Notes: generated from the sequence alone by a model not told the origin. A stretch of 64,000 nt of DNA from Halorussus litoreus (GCF_003382685.1 NZ_KZ859507.1:50397-114396); one strand, 5' to 3'. Shown: positions 26,078-34,409, counted from the stretch's first letter. Program-made: numbers and translations.

Positions 26078-27549
26078 CCCCTGACCAGCGCGAGGGAGTG
26101 GTCGAGAACGCGAAGTATCTCCGGAACGTCCGGCCCGTCGACCCGGAGGAGATATCCGAATACGTCGACGGCCAGCCCCATCCCGCGGTGGTGAAACAGG
26201 TGCTCCGCGAGGAGGCCGCGTCGCTCGCCCTCGTGGAGCGCGAGGACGGCACCTTCGTGCCGGTCGAGGACGGCACCGTGACGCCGACGTTCCGCGGGGT
26301 CGAGGCGTTCCCGCCAGAGTACGCTACCGCGCTCGGAGACCTGCTGGTCGAGCGCTTCGGGCCGGACTGGCACCGCGGCGAGTCGGGCGACAATTTGCGA
26401 GCGACTATTCGACGGCTCAAGGAGGACTACTTCCGGAACAACCCCGTAGAGTACGACGACCTCGCAGCGCTCGGTTACGCCATCTACCACCTGCCGGACA
26501 ACTACGCCGTGGTCCAGTACGTTCTCCACGAACTCGCCGAAGCGGGGCAGCTCGACCGCCACCTGCGGATTCTCGACGTTGGCGCAGGCGTCGGCGGCCC
26601 CGCGCTCGGAATCCACGACTATCTCGCCGAATCCGAGGAAACCCTCGTGGAGTACGACGCGGTCGAACCCAGTCCCGCGGCGGACGTGTTCGACCACCTC
26701 GTCGCGGAGACGGGCAGGAACTTCCACCCGACGCTCCACCGGACGACCGCCGAGGCGTTCGAGCCGGCGGGGAAATTCGACGTGGTGCTGTTCGCCAACG
26801 TCCTGAACGAACTCGACGACCCGGGGGCGGTCCTCACGCGCTCGCTCGACTTCCTCGCCGAGGACGGGACGCTGCTCGCTATCGAGCCCGCGGACCGCGA
26901 GACGGCCATCGGCCTCCGGGAGGTCGAGCGCGCGGTGGCCGACGAGGCCGGGACCGCGACCGTCTTCGCGCCGACGCTGCGACTCTGGCCCGGCGAGCGC
27001 CCGACCGACCGCGGGTGGTCCTTCGACGTGAAACCCGATCTCGCCGTCCCGCCGTTCCAACGCAAACTGGACGAGGGCGAGAGGGCGGGCGACACTGGCA
27101 CGGGAACTGACACCGGCGGGACGACTGCGGGCGGCGAGCGCGACGCCGCGTCGGGCGAGTTCGTCAACGTCGACGTGCAGTTCGCCTACTCGATTCTCCG
27201 GACGGATGGTTTACGGAAGGCCGAGTTCACCGCGGACGCCGACCGGTCGGCCAAGATGGCCGACATGGAGCGCCACGTCACCGAGCGCGTCGACCTCGTA
27301 GCTGTCAAACTCAGCCACTCGCTGGCCGAGGGCGACCAGAACCCGGTGTTCAAGGTCGGCGACGGGAGCGAGGCGACCGACCACTTCGCGGTGCTGACCA
27401 ACGAGACGTCGCTGAACGGCGACCTCCGGACCGCAGACTACGGCGATCTGCTCGCCTTCGAGCGCGTGCTCGTGCTGTGGAACGACGACGAGGAGGCGTA
27501 CAATCTGGTCGTGGACGAGGAGACGGTCGTGGACGGGGTTCCAGTCTGA
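26074..27549 (+). CDS. Rsm22-like SAM-dependent methyltransferase family protein
   Basis: 491 residues with a GTG start that overlaps the tyrA stop. The middle has a SAM-binding fold: ILDVGAGVGGPALGIHDYL (motif I, about residues 166-184), VEYDAVEPSPAADVFDHL, and FDVVLFANVLNELDDPG. It matches the archaeal/mitochondrial Rsm22 family, associated with the small ribosomal subunit, though its methylated residue in haloarchaea is not known to me. The C-terminal third is a separate acidic domain ending VVDEETVVDGVPV. Coupled translation with tyrA suggests one operon with GNAT and tyrA. Confidence 0.85.
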   Translation: MTPDQREGVVENAKYLRNVRPVDPEEISEYVDGQPHPAVVKQVLREEAASLALVEREDGTFVPVEDGTVTPTFRGVEAFPPEYATALGDLLVERFGPDWHRGESGDNLRATIRRLKEDYFRNNPVEYDDLAALGYAIYHLPDNYAVVQYVLHELAEAGQLDRHLRILDVGAGVGGPALGIHDYLAESEETLVEYDAVEPSPAADVFDHLVAETGRNFHPTLHRTTAEAFEPAGKFDVVLFANVLNELDDPGAVLTRSLDFLAEDGTLLAIEPADRETAIGLREVERAVADEAGTATVFAPTLRLWPGERPTDRGWSFDVKPDLAVPPFQRKLDEGERAGDTGTGTDTGGTTAGGERDAASGEFVNVDVQFAYSILRTDGLRKAEFTADADRSAKMADMERHVTERVDLVAVKLSHSLAEGDQNPVFKVGDGSEATDHFAVLTNETSLNGDLRTADYGDLLAFERVLVLWNDDEEAYNLVVDEETVVDGVPV

Positions 27550-27644
27550 AGCTCCGAGGCGTCGTTTTTCGATATCTCGGGCGAACCGCCTTTCGCCGCT
27601 GACGCGCTTGCTTGTTCTCCCAGCTGATGCGGCTACTTGTCCAT

Positions 27645-27880
27645 CGAACCGGCGCGTGCGGGCGCGGTTATCGGGAGCGGAGCGACCGACTGCTCGGCAG
27701 ACGCGGGTTGTCTGCCGGTGCCTCGTGCCGCGCCAAACCGCGCGAGGGACGAGCATCGCAGGCCATAGGCCGAGACGCGCAGGCGGCTGGGGGGGGTCTG
27801 CGGCCCGCGGTCGCCGTGCGGTTGCGGTTGCTGTGCGGTGCGGTCACGCCGATGCTCAAGCAGAAGCTAGCTTCGTCTCT
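27645..27880 (+). repeat. Dispersed hairpin-rich repeat, copy R4
   Basis: Carries the module order of R3: GCGCGTGCGGGCGCGG hairpin start, GCCAAACCGCGCGAGGGACG, GCAGGCGGCTGGGG at 27779, GCGGTTGCGGTTGC filler, GCTCAAGCA at 27854-27862 and AGCTAGC at 27865-27871. Intergenic: 27550-28182 contains no supported gene. Conservation relative to R3 is highest at the GGCTGGGG module and at the GCTCAAGCA-AGCTAGC end. Confidence 0.75.
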
Positions 27881-27939
27881 GTTTTCAATGAACACGTAGC
27901 GACGACCAAACCCGCTACCGCAACAGCAACTACCGCAGT

Positions 27940-28110
27940 TATGCTTGAGCCTAGGAGAACCGCGACCGCAACCGCATCTGCGACCGCATCCGCAACCGCA
28001 TCTGCGACCGCATCCGCAACCGCATCCACATCCGCGACAGCAACCACAACTCCACCCGCAACCACGACCGTAGCCGCGGCCGCAACCACATCCACATTTG
28101 CACCCGTACC
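27940..28110 (-). repeat. Inverted R4 partner with hexamer-based tandem repeats
   Basis: TGCTTGAGC at 27942-27950 marks the core of the inverted partner of R4. After it, the filler has grown into a clean tandem array. About two to three copies of a 24-bp unit made of four 6-bp words (ACCGCA, TCTGCG, ACCGCA, TCCGCA) run from about 27970 to 28045, then decay to about 28110. The period of 6 (ACCGCN/TCCGCN words) is maintained throughout. It lies immediately upstream of aroC (start 28183). Confidence 0.75.
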
Positions 28111-28182
28111 TCGAATCCCGTTCTCGTCCAACCTTGCGCCTTCTCCAAACCATAAATAGCCACCCACTCCAACCAACAGCCA

Positions 28183-29349
28183 ATGAACGGCAACAGCTTC
28201 GGACGCCTGTTTCAGGTCACTACCTTCGGCGAGAGCCACGGCGAGGCGATGGGGGTCACCGTCTCGGGCTGTCCCGCGGGGCTCGAACTCACCGAGGAGG
28301 ACGTGCAGGCCGACCTCGATCGGCGAAAGCCCGGCCAGTCGATGATCACCACGAGTCGCGGCGAACCCGACCACGTGTCCATCAAGTCCGGCGTGCAGGA
28401 CGGCTACACCACCGGCACGCCCATCGGGATGGTCATCGACAACAAGGACGCTCGCTCGGAGAAGTACGAACCCTTCATCACGGCACCGCGGCCCTCCCAC
28501 GGTGACTTCACCTACTCGGCGAAGTTCGGCACGCGCAACTGGGGCGGCGGCGGCCGCTCCTCGGCGCGCGAGACCGTTAACTGGGTCGCGGCGGGAGCCA
28601 TCGCGAAGAAGATTCTCGCACGCGAGGGCATCGAGTTGAAGGCCCACGTCAACCAGATCGGCGACGTAGAGGCCCCCGAGCTATCCTTCGAGGAAATCGT
28701 CGAGCACAGCGAGGACAACGAGGTCCGGTGTGGCCATCCCGAGACCGCCGAGAAGATGCGCGAGCTCATCGACGAGTACCAGGAGGCGGGCGACTCCATC
28801 GGCGGTTCAATCTACTTCGAGGCGCGGGGCGTCCCGCGCGGGCTCGGGGCGCCGCGGTTCGAGTCGGTCGAAGCCCGACTCGGACAGGCGATGATGTCGG
28901 TCCCGGCCTCGACCGCGTTCGAGTTCGGGCTCGGTCGCGAAGCGCGGGAGTACACCGGCAAGGACCGAAACGACGAGTGGGAGTTCAGCGACCCCGAGAA
29001 CCCCGAGGATGCCGACCCCGTCCCCGTCGAGAACGACCACGGCGGGCTACAGGGTGGCATCACGACGGGCGAGCCCATCTACGGCGAGCTCACGCTCCAC
29101 GCGCCGACCTCGATTCCGAAGACCCAGACTACGGTGGACTGGGAGGCCGGGGAGGAGCGCGAGGAGCAGGTCATCGGCCGCCACGATCCCGTTCTCCCGC
29201 CGCGGGGCGTCCCGGTGGTCGAGGCGATGCTGGCGCTCACGCTGGTCGACTTCATGCTGCTGGGCGGACGCATCAACCCCGACCGCGTGGATGGACGGCC
29301 CGGCGAGTACGACACCGACTACCATCCGAGCAGTCCGCGAAACGAGTAG
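28183..29349 (+). CDS. aroC: Chorismate synthase
   Basis: 388 residues. Makes chorismate from EPSP using reduced FMN. The three family signatures are present: GESHGEAMGVTVSGCPAG near the N-terminus, the GGGRSSARETVNWVAAGAIA stretch (FMN and phosphate binding) near residue 124, and PPRGVPVVEAMLALTLVDF close to the C-terminus. Start ATG 28183 follows CCAACAGCCA; the promoter is probably the AT-rich CATAAATAGC about 28150-28160. Single gene after the repeat region; length is normal. Confidence 0.97.
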   Translation: MNGNSFGRLFQVTTFGESHGEAMGVTVSGCPAGLELTEEDVQADLDRRKPGQSMITTSRGEPDHVSIKSGVQDGYTTGTPIGMVIDNKDARSEKYEPFITAPRPSHGDFTYSAKFGTRNWGGGGRSSARETVNWVAAGAIAKKILAREGIELKAHVNQIGDVEAPELSFEEIVEHSEDNEVRCGHPETAEKMRELIDEYQEAGDSIGGSIYFEARGVPRGLGAPRFESVEARLGQAMMSVPASTAFEFGLGREAREYTGKDRNDEWEFSDPENPEDADPVPVENDHGGLQGGITTGEPIYGELTLHAPTSIPKTQTTVDWEAGEEREEQVIGRHDPVLPPRGVPVVEAMLALTLVDFMLLGGRINPDRVDGRPGEYDTDYHPSSPRNE

Positions 29350-29378
29350 AAAGGACGGGTACGTCCGCAGTCCGGCGA

Positions 29379-30026
29379 CTACGCGGAGCTGTTGTTGCCC
29401 GAGCCACCGCCGCCGCCCGACTGTAGCTCGACGTCGCCGAGCATCGTGTTCGGATGGACGAGGCAGATGTACTGGGCCATCTCCGGGGTCGCGGTGAATC
29501 GGACCGCCTGCACGGCCCCCTGCTGGTTGATTATCTCCGTCTGAGCCACGAGTGACTGCGTCGTGGTCATCTCACCGCCAGTCTCGTTGCCGCCCGCCAT
29601 CCCGCCGTCGGACTCGTTGACCGCCGTGAGGTTGCCGTCCGAGACGGCGACCGAGACGTTCTCGTCGGGCGCGGTCTCGTTCAACTGCTGGTACGTCTCC
29701 TGCTCGACCGACAGCGGTTCGAGGACTTCGAGGTTGTTCCCCTGGTCGTCCTGGATGGCGAAGTTGTGTGAGGCCCCGTCGACGTTCTCCCAGATGAGCG
29801 TGTAGGTCGTCCCCTCCTGCAGCGTGAGCGTCGGGTTCCGGGTTCCCAGTGCCGCCTCGCCGCCGGGCAGGCGGTAGCCCTTCCATCCCGGCGTGTCCCC
29901 ACCGAGCAGGATGAGTTCGCTGCTCGCGTCGCCCTCCTGCGCGAGTACCGTCGCGTTCAATCCAGCCAGTGCGCCAGTCGCTGCCGCCGCTTTCAGGAAG
30001 CGCCGGCGTGACGTGTGCTCTGTCAT
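29379..30026 (-). CDS. Tat-exported cupredoxin (blue-copper domain)
   Basis: 215 residues. The N-terminus MTEHTSRRRFLKAAAATGAL is a Tat signal. The mature part has one cupredoxin fold with the four type-1 copper ligands: His in GASHNFAIQ, and Cys, His and Met in QYICLVHPNTM. It should be a secreted or membrane-near electron carrier. The middle contains an Asn-rich low-complexity insert (VNESDGGMAGGNETGGEM, with N-glycosylation-like NES and NET sequons), and the tail is GGGGGSGNNSSA. Start ATG 30026 chosen at the Tat motif. No electron-transfer partner gene is next to it. Confidence 0.92.
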   Translation of the reverse strand: MTEHTSRRRFLKAAAATGALAGLNATVLAQEGDASSELILLGGDTPGWKGYRLPGGEAALGTRNPTLTLQEGTTYTLIWENVDGASHNFAIQDDQGNNLEVLEPLSVEQETYQQLNETAPDENVSVAVSDGNLTAVNESDGGMAGGNETGGEMTTTQSLVAQTEIINQQGAVQAVRFTATPEMAQYICLVHPNTMLGDVELQSGGGGGSGNNSSA

Positions 30027-30245
30027 GAAACCCCCACGGTAACTGTCCGGGCGAAGCGGATTAAGTTGCGTGGCCGGTCGGCGGGGCGAAGCCCCGAGAA
30101 CGACCACGCGAGCCGATTAGGTTCCGATTTCTTCCCATAGAACGCACCGGGGATCGAGGCAGGGCGTCGACCGCGACCGCGGCGCTTCCGGCCCGCCGTA
30201 AATTTATTAGGATGCGGACCGGAACAATCGCTGGGGCCGGGAAAC

Positions 30246-30581
30246 GTGTCAAAGACCAATCTAGGAAACGATACCGAAGAAAGCTCGATACTCTCGAAGT
30301 CACCCGACAGAGAAGGGATCTACCGTGCGACCCACGACCCGGACGGGCCGGCCACCGTCAGCGACACGGTCATCGAGGCTATCGCCGAAGTCGCGGGCGT
30401 CGACCCGACCAGTACGATCATCCCGCTCTCCGACCGCATCGACCCGGACGCGCTCGACGCGCTGTTCGCCGACGACGCCGGCGACGCGCAGGTGAGCTTC
30501 TGCGTCTGTGGCCTCGACGTGTTCGTCCGAAGTGACGGCCACGTCCGAATCGTCGACGAATCCGCGCCCGAACTCGACTGA
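30246..30581 (+). CDS. HalOD1 output-domain protein
   Basis: 111 residues, GTG start at 30246. The C-terminal 75 residues fit the haloarchaeal output domain HalOD1 (TVSDTVIEAIAEVAGVDPTS, IDPDALDALFAD, FCVCGLDVFVRSDGHVRIVD). This domain is found alone or after receiver domains in haloarchaeal signalling. The N-terminal 35 residues are a Ser/Thr/Asp-rich leader. The gene ends 13 bp before the GTG of the DUF7504-like protein, and both are clearly one operon. How it acts is not established for the family. Confidence 0.85.
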   Translation: MSKTNLGNDTEESSILSKSPDREGIYRATHDPDGPATVSDTVIEAIAEVAGVDPTSTIIPLSDRIDPDALDALFADDAGDAQVSFCVCGLDVFVRSDGHVRIVDESAPELD

Positions 30582-30582
30582 G

Positions 30583-30590
30583 GAGGGGAC
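30583..30590 (+). promoter_or_regulatory. Strong Shine-Dalgarno site before the DUF7504-like GTG
   Basis: GGAGGGGA just after the HalOD1 stop and about 5 nt before GTG at 30595 is a near-perfect match to the archaeal 16S 3' end. It decides the start of the downstream gene: a longer frame beginning at ATG 30508 would read through the HalOD1 coding end, whereas the site places initiation at GTG 30595. SD-led internal operon genes and leaderless first genes are a usual mix in haloarchaea. Confidence 0.75.
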
Positions 30591-30594
30591 TGAC

Positions 30595-31512
30595 GTGCAA
30601 GACACAAGACTGGTCCGAACCAGCGTCGACGGCAACTCGCACACGCTCGTCCTGCGTCGGACCGGCGACGACTCGTCCGAGTTCGGCCCGCTGTTCGATC
30701 TGCTCCCCGACGACGAACCGAACGACGTACTCGCGGTCACGCACGAGCAGTCCGCCGCGTTCCTTCAGCGGTGGCGCGAACGCATCGACCGGCGACCACG
30801 GAACATCGGCGTCGTCAGCGTCGGCGAGGTGATGCGGTCGGCGACGCCTGCACATGCCCCCGCACAAAGCGTGGTCCGCGGCGTGGCCGACCCGACCGAC
30901 GCCGAGGGCATCCGCGACGCCGCGGCGAGCTACCTCGATGCGTGGCCCGACGACGGCCGGACCGTCGCGTACCTCGACTCGACGACCGAACTCGTCGACG
31001 ACCTCGGGGGCGAGGGAGCGTTCGAGTTCCTCCGGGAGTTCCGCCGGACGCTCGACGCGGGCGACGCCGCGGGCTACGTCTGCCTGCGACCCGCGGCTCA
31101 CGACTGCGAGTTCGTCCGCGAGGTCGGCGCGCTGTTCGACACCGTAGTAGAGTGCGTCGACAGCGCCGCCGTCGCGTCGGCGAAGCCCTCGGTGAGCGAC
31201 TGCTTTACCGCCATCGCCGACCGGCGCAGGCGACTGGTCCTCGCGGAACTGCTCGACGAGGACGACCGCGACTACGAGAAGCGTTCCGTGACGGGCCTCG
31301 CCGACGCAGTGGCCCCACGAATCGAGGCCGACCGCGAGTGGGTCACCGCCTCGCTCATAGACGTCCACCTGCCGAAGCTGGCCAACCTCGGAGTCGTCGC
31401 GTACGACCGGGGGCGCGAGCGGGTCGCACGGGGCCAGCACTTCGAGCGCGTCGAACCGTACCTCCGGCGGGCGCTCGACCGGGAGCGACAGGCAGTCGAG
31501 GAGCAGCCCTGA
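30595..31512 (+). CDS. RecA-fold plus winged-helix regulatory protein (DUF7504/DUF7344-like)
   Basis: 305 residues. The N-terminal about 180 residues have a RecA-like alpha/beta pattern (NDVLAVTHEQSAAFLQRWRE, RTVAYLDSTTELVDDLGG, EFLREFRRTLDAGDAAGYVC) with no Walker A, which matches the haloarchaeal DUF7504 family. The C-terminal domain (SVSDCFTAIADRRRRLVLAE then WVTASLIDVHLPKLANLGVV) is a DUF7344-type winged helix. It is thus a likely DNA-binding regulator paired with the HalOD1 protein. Start at GTG 30595 is fixed by a GGAGGGGA Shine-Dalgarno site. Confidence 0.85.
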   Translation: MQDTRLVRTSVDGNSHTLVLRRTGDDSSEFGPLFDLLPDDEPNDVLAVTHEQSAAFLQRWRERIDRRPRNIGVVSVGEVMRSATPAHAPAQSVVRGVADPTDAEGIRDAAASYLDAWPDDGRTVAYLDSTTELVDDLGGEGAFEFLREFRRTLDAGDAAGYVCLRPAAHDCEFVREVGALFDTVVECVDSAAVASAKPSVSDCFTAIADRRRRLVLAELLDEDDRDYEKRSVTGLADAVAPRIEADREWVTASLIDVHLPKLANLGVVAYDRGRERVARGQHFERVEPYLRRALDRERQAVEEQP

Positions 31513-31590
31513 CATTTCTATTCCGTTCATAGACACTACCCCGTCGACTTCCCGACCGGTTTTTACCGCGCGAGTCCCACGTCTCCGACG

Positions 31591-32223
31591 ATGGACGCGA
31601 ACCAGCAGACCCGCGCGAACCCGTTCGGGATGGACGCCGACTGCCGGAACTGCCCGGCGCTCTGCGAGACTCGCGAGCGGGTGGTCCACGGGTACGGCGA
31701 CGTGGGCGCGGACTTCCTGTTCGTCGGCGAAGCGCCCGGCGAGAGAGCCGACCGCACCGGCGTCCCGTTCACCGGCGACGAGCGCGGGGAGGCGCTCCAG
31801 CACGTGCTGGGCCAACTCGGGCTCAATAACTCGCTGCCGAGCGACGAGGACCCCGAACTCGAGAACGCCTTCGTGACCTACCTCACCAGATGCCGCGAGC
31901 CCGAGCGCCCGCCCACAGACGAGGAGGTCCGGACCTGCGAGCCGTACCTCAACGCCGAGATACGGATGATCAACCCCGAGATCCTCGTTCCGGTCGGCCA
32001 GCGCGCGCTGACCGAGATCGCGACCGAGTACACCACCGCACCGGCAGAGGAGTTCGACGCGGTCGAGGACCACGCCACCACCATCCGGGGTCGGGGCTTC
32101 GAGATCGTACCGATGGCCGACCCGCGAGACGCGAGCGACGACGAGCGCGAGGCGTTCGTGGACCGCTTCCTCGCGCTGATGGACGGGGATTATCGGCAGA
32201 CGAAGGGTCGGCGCGGGCGGTAG
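31591..32223 (+). CDS. Uracil-DNA glycosylase superfamily protein (4Fe-4S, family 4/5-like)
   Basis: 210 residues. The four iron-sulfur Cys are present: CRNC near residues 18-21, Cys in TRCREPERPP and Cys in VRTCEPYL. Motif 1 reads GEAPGERADRTGVPFTGDER, which combines a family-4 GEAPG with a family-5-like RTGxxFTGD. The usual motif 3 with HPS is not seen; the corresponding place reads VPMADPRDAS, so the catalytic or DNA-pinching His is missing. It may be a divergent or non-uracil glycosylase, or a binding protein. It stands alone after the regulatory pair. Start ATG 31591. Confidence 0.88.
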   Translation: MDANQQTRANPFGMDADCRNCPALCETRERVVHGYGDVGADFLFVGEAPGERADRTGVPFTGDERGEALQHVLGQLGLNNSLPSDEDPELENAFVTYLTRCREPERPPTDEEVRTCEPYLNAEIRMINPEILVPVGQRALTEIATEYTTAPAEEFDAVEDHATTIRGRGFEIVPMADPRDASDDEREAFVDRFLALMDGDYRQTKGRRGR

Positions 32224-32326
32224 TGAGGGCGGGTTAGGGGAACGGTGAGGGAACTGTCGTTGGTCGATTGCACCGAAACAGGGTCTGTCTCGCGTGGTGT
32301 GATCAGAAGTACGGAGTGCGGACGTA

Positions 32327-32872
32327 TCACGCCTCGTGGAGAATCACGTCGACGTCGTCGTCAGTAACTTCGGCAGTCATCATCGTTGCCCTCCCGTCGG
32401 CTGGACCGACACCAGTTGCGCTCCCTGGATTCAACACTCGAACGCCGTCGTGGGTTTCGTCCTCTGTCTCGTGACTATGGCCGCCGACACCGACGACCTG
32501 TTCGTCCGAATCGGCTCTCGCCAGTGCCGTATCAGAAATCGCATCGAGCCAGTCGTCACGGTCGAAAACAACCCCTTCCGAACTCGAAACCGCCCGCTCG
32601 ACGAAGTTGACCATCCCGTGCGAAACGACGACAGTTACACCATCGGTCGTGACCGATGCAACCGCCGAGAGATCGATGTCGGCCGGGTCAGCATTTCCGT
32701 AGACCGCAGTCAGACCGTTGGCGAGTTCTCGCACGTCCCAGAGGGCCCCCTTTGAGCCGAAGTCTCCAGCGTGAAGAACGTGGTCGGCCTCTTCGATGTG
32801 TTCACGGAACGGGTCGGGTAGTTGCTCTGCTTGTCCAGGGATATGCGTGTCAGAGAGGATTGCAAGTTCCAT
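32327..32872 (-). CDS. YfcE/MJ0936-type metallophosphoesterase
   Basis: 181 residues. All metal-binding motifs of the small calcineurin-like phosphoesterases are visible: LSDTHIPG, HAGDFGSKG, YGNADPADI (GNxD), VSHGM and VGGHSH. The function in vivo is probably a phosphodiesterase, as MJ0936. ATG at 32872 (MELAILSDTHIP) is chosen over an upstream start by six codons because members begin at this strand. It has lower GC than its neighbours and codons such as AAT and GAA are commoner, so transfer from another haloarchaeon is possible. Confidence 0.9.
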   Translation of the reverse strand: MELAILSDTHIPGQAEQLPDPFREHIEEADHVLHAGDFGSKGALWDVRELANGLTAVYGNADPADIDLSAVASVTTDGVTVVVSHGMVNFVERAVSSSEGVVFDRDDWLDAISDTALARADSDEQVVGVGGHSHETEDETHDGVRVLNPGSATGVGPADGRATMMTAEVTDDDVDVILHEA

Positions 32873-32970
32873 GACGCTAACTTCTGTCACGATTATGAAA
32901 ATCTAACGGTTGAAAATGGTGAGTACATGCTCCATACTCACCAGCGAGGTAAAGCTACGGATCCTCGTCG

Positions 32971-33177
32971 TCATCGACCCCAGTAGGGCGTCGACAGCCA
33001 GCGCGACGGCGCGGAGCCGAGCGCGCTCAGACCGAGGACCACGACCGCGACGAGGCCGACCGTAGCGAGCGCCGCGGTGTTCCCTGCGATTGCGGCGGCG
33101 AGTCCGACGAGCGCGCCGACCGCACCGACCGCGAGCAAGACGACTGCGAGCACGGCGAGTGGTTTCCACCAGTTCAT
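32971..33177 (-). CDS. Small membrane protein, two helices
   Basis: 68 residues starting MNWWKPLAVLAVVLLAVGAV. Two membrane helices (about 7-30 and 37-52) with small residues, then the tail SAPSRWLSTPYWGR. No family recognised. The ATG at 33177 lies just after a GGACGAGACC spacer. Divergent from the DUF2064-like gene; a shared promoter region with ATTAAAACTTTC lies at about 33218-33229. Confidence 0.65.
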   Translation of the reverse strand: MNWWKPLAVLAVVLLAVGAVGALVGLAAAIAGNTAALATVGLVAVVVLGLSALGSAPSRWLSTPYWGR

Positions 33178-33255
33178 GGTCTCGTCCTGTTCATGCCCAG
33201 AGATTGAGCGCCCCGGATTAAAACTTTCAAGGTCCGCGCGCCCGGAGGTGCGAGC

Positions 33256-34035
33256 ATGACAGTCATCGCGGTCCTCGCCGACCCGCCGCGGCCGGGCCTC
33301 GTCCTGCCGGACCTCCCCGACTCCGCGCCGCTCTCCGAGGCCGAGGCGGCCGACCTCTACGCCGCGAGCCTGAAGGACACCTTGCTCGCCGTCGAGCGCA
33401 GCGGCGGCGAACTGCTGGTCAACTACCGACCGGACGACCTGATTCCGGAGGCGTATCGCGGGGACGAGAGCGCCCAGGCCGAGATTCGCGCGCTCGCGGC
33501 CGACGCGCTCGACGACCCGGACGCCGCGCGCTACGAGGTGCAGGTTGGCTCGAACGTCGCGGCGCGGGCGGGCAACACCGTCACCCACCTGTTAGAGGAG
33601 GAGGACGTCCAGTCCGCGGCGGTGGTCCCCGGCACCGCACCGACGCTGACCCGCAAGGAGGTCGACAGCGCCGCGATGAAGCTTCGACGCAACGACGTGG
33701 TGCTCGGCCCGAGCGAGCGCGGCGGGACCCACTACGCGGGCTTCACTGAGCCCATCGACTTCGAGGACGCGTTCGCCGTCCCCGCTGTCGAGACGCTGGC
33801 GATGCGCGGAGCCGACGCGGGCCACGCCGTCGACTTCCTGCCGAGCGCACCTCGGGTCGAGTCCGGGCCGGAACTCGCCTCGCTGGTCGCGCTGCTGAAC
33901 GCCCGGGCGACTGCCGGGCTGGTCGTCCCCGAGCACACGACCGAACTGCTCCGCGAGTGGGGACTTCGCGTGTTCGCTGGCGAGGATGGAGGAGCTGACG
34001 GGGAGGGTGGCGAGCCAGAACTGGTCCGGGAGTAG
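33256..34035 (+). CDS. DUF2064/TIGR04282-like glycosyltransferase-family protein
   Basis: 259 residues. It begins MTVIAVLADPPRPGLVLPDL and follows the nucleotidyl- and glycosyltransferase-like fold seen in DUF2064 proteins: VAVLADP strand, LYAASLKDTLLAVERSGGEL, VVPGTAPTLTRKEVDSAAMK with DDVVLGPSERGGTHY. I judge it similar to DUF2064 in this arrangement. A role in making a nucleotide-sugar or transferring a sugar is inferred only. It ends 40 bp before tRNA-Ser. Confidence 0.75.
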   Translation: MTVIAVLADPPRPGLVLPDLPDSAPLSEAEAADLYAASLKDTLLAVERSGGELLVNYRPDDLIPEAYRGDESAQAEIRALAADALDDPDAARYEVQVGSNVAARAGNTVTHLLEEEDVQSAAVVPGTAPTLTRKEVDSAAMKLRRNDVVLGPSERGGTHYAGFTEPIDFEDAFAVPAVETLAMRGADAGHAVDFLPSAPRVESGPELASLVALLNARATAGLVVPEHTTELLREWGLRVFAGEDGGADGEGGEPELVRE

Positions 34036-34076
34036 ACCGACAATTCTTAAACCGCTCGCGGCGAAGAATCGATTGC

Positions 34077-34160
34077 GGTGGGATGGCAGAGTGGACTAAC
34101 GCGCCTGCCTTGAGAGCAGGTGGCCGGAAGGCCTCTTGGGTTCAAATCCCAATCCCACCG
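34077..34160 (+). tRNA. tRNA-Ser (anticodon UGA)
   Basis: Type II tRNA with a 7-bp acceptor (GGTGGGA with TCCCACC), the D arm GCAGAGTGGACTAACGC, anticodon stem CCTGC/GCAGG with loop CTTGAGA (anticodon TGA), a long variable arm GGCCGGAAGGCC as expected for serine, and T arm TTGGG-TTCAAAT-CCCAA, discriminator G. CCA is not encoded. It is followed by CTTTTCGG and a stable 8-bp hairpin (34180-34200). Confidence 0.96.
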
Positions 34161-34200
34161 CTTTTCGGACGAACATCCTGCGAGCAGCTCGTCTGCTCGC
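34139..34200 (+). repeat. Direct repeat spanning tRNA-Ser 3' end (att-like, left copy)
   Basis: 62 bp starting in the T-arm of tRNA-Ser and running through the trailer and the hairpin GCGAGCAG/CTGCTCGC (34180-34200). It is repeated with one mismatch at 34348-34409. A tRNA 3' end repeated nearby is the classical mark of an integrated (or lost) element whose attachment site is the tRNA gene. The 147-bp segment between the two copies has a 15-bp inverted copy of the T-arm at 34229-34243, no gene, and a few hairpins. Confidence 0.7.
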
Positions 34201-34347
34201 CTCATCGTGAGGAAGGACACGGTCTCAGATTGGGATTTGAGCCCTGCCAGTCGCAGCCCGGAACGGCGCGTACGAGGCGCAACGCGCCTCGGCAACGCGA
34301 GCGGTGAAACCGCGAGCGAGCGCCGCATGCCCGGACCGTCTGGCTCC

Positions 34348-34409
34348 GGTTCAAATCCCAATCCCACCGCTTTTCGGACGAACACCCTGCGAGCAGCTCG
34401 TCTGCTCGC
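34348..34409 (+). repeat. Direct repeat of tRNA-Ser 3' end (att-like, right copy)
   Basis: Same 62 bp as at 34139-34200, 61 of 62 identical (C for T at the 38th base), from GGTTCAAATCCC through the hairpin. It contains the T-arm, acceptor 3' strand and trailer but lacks the tRNA 5' half, so it is a fragment and not a second tRNA gene. It sits just left of a solitary repeat fragment R5. Confidence 0.7.

Noticed and set aside
34229..34243. Minus-strand tRNA fragment
   Set aside because: 15 bp of inverted T-arm similarity only; no cloverleaf can be drawn around it.
34348..34409. Second tRNA-Ser gene
   Set aside because: Only the T-arm, acceptor 3' strand and trailer are present; the D and anticodon arms are missing.
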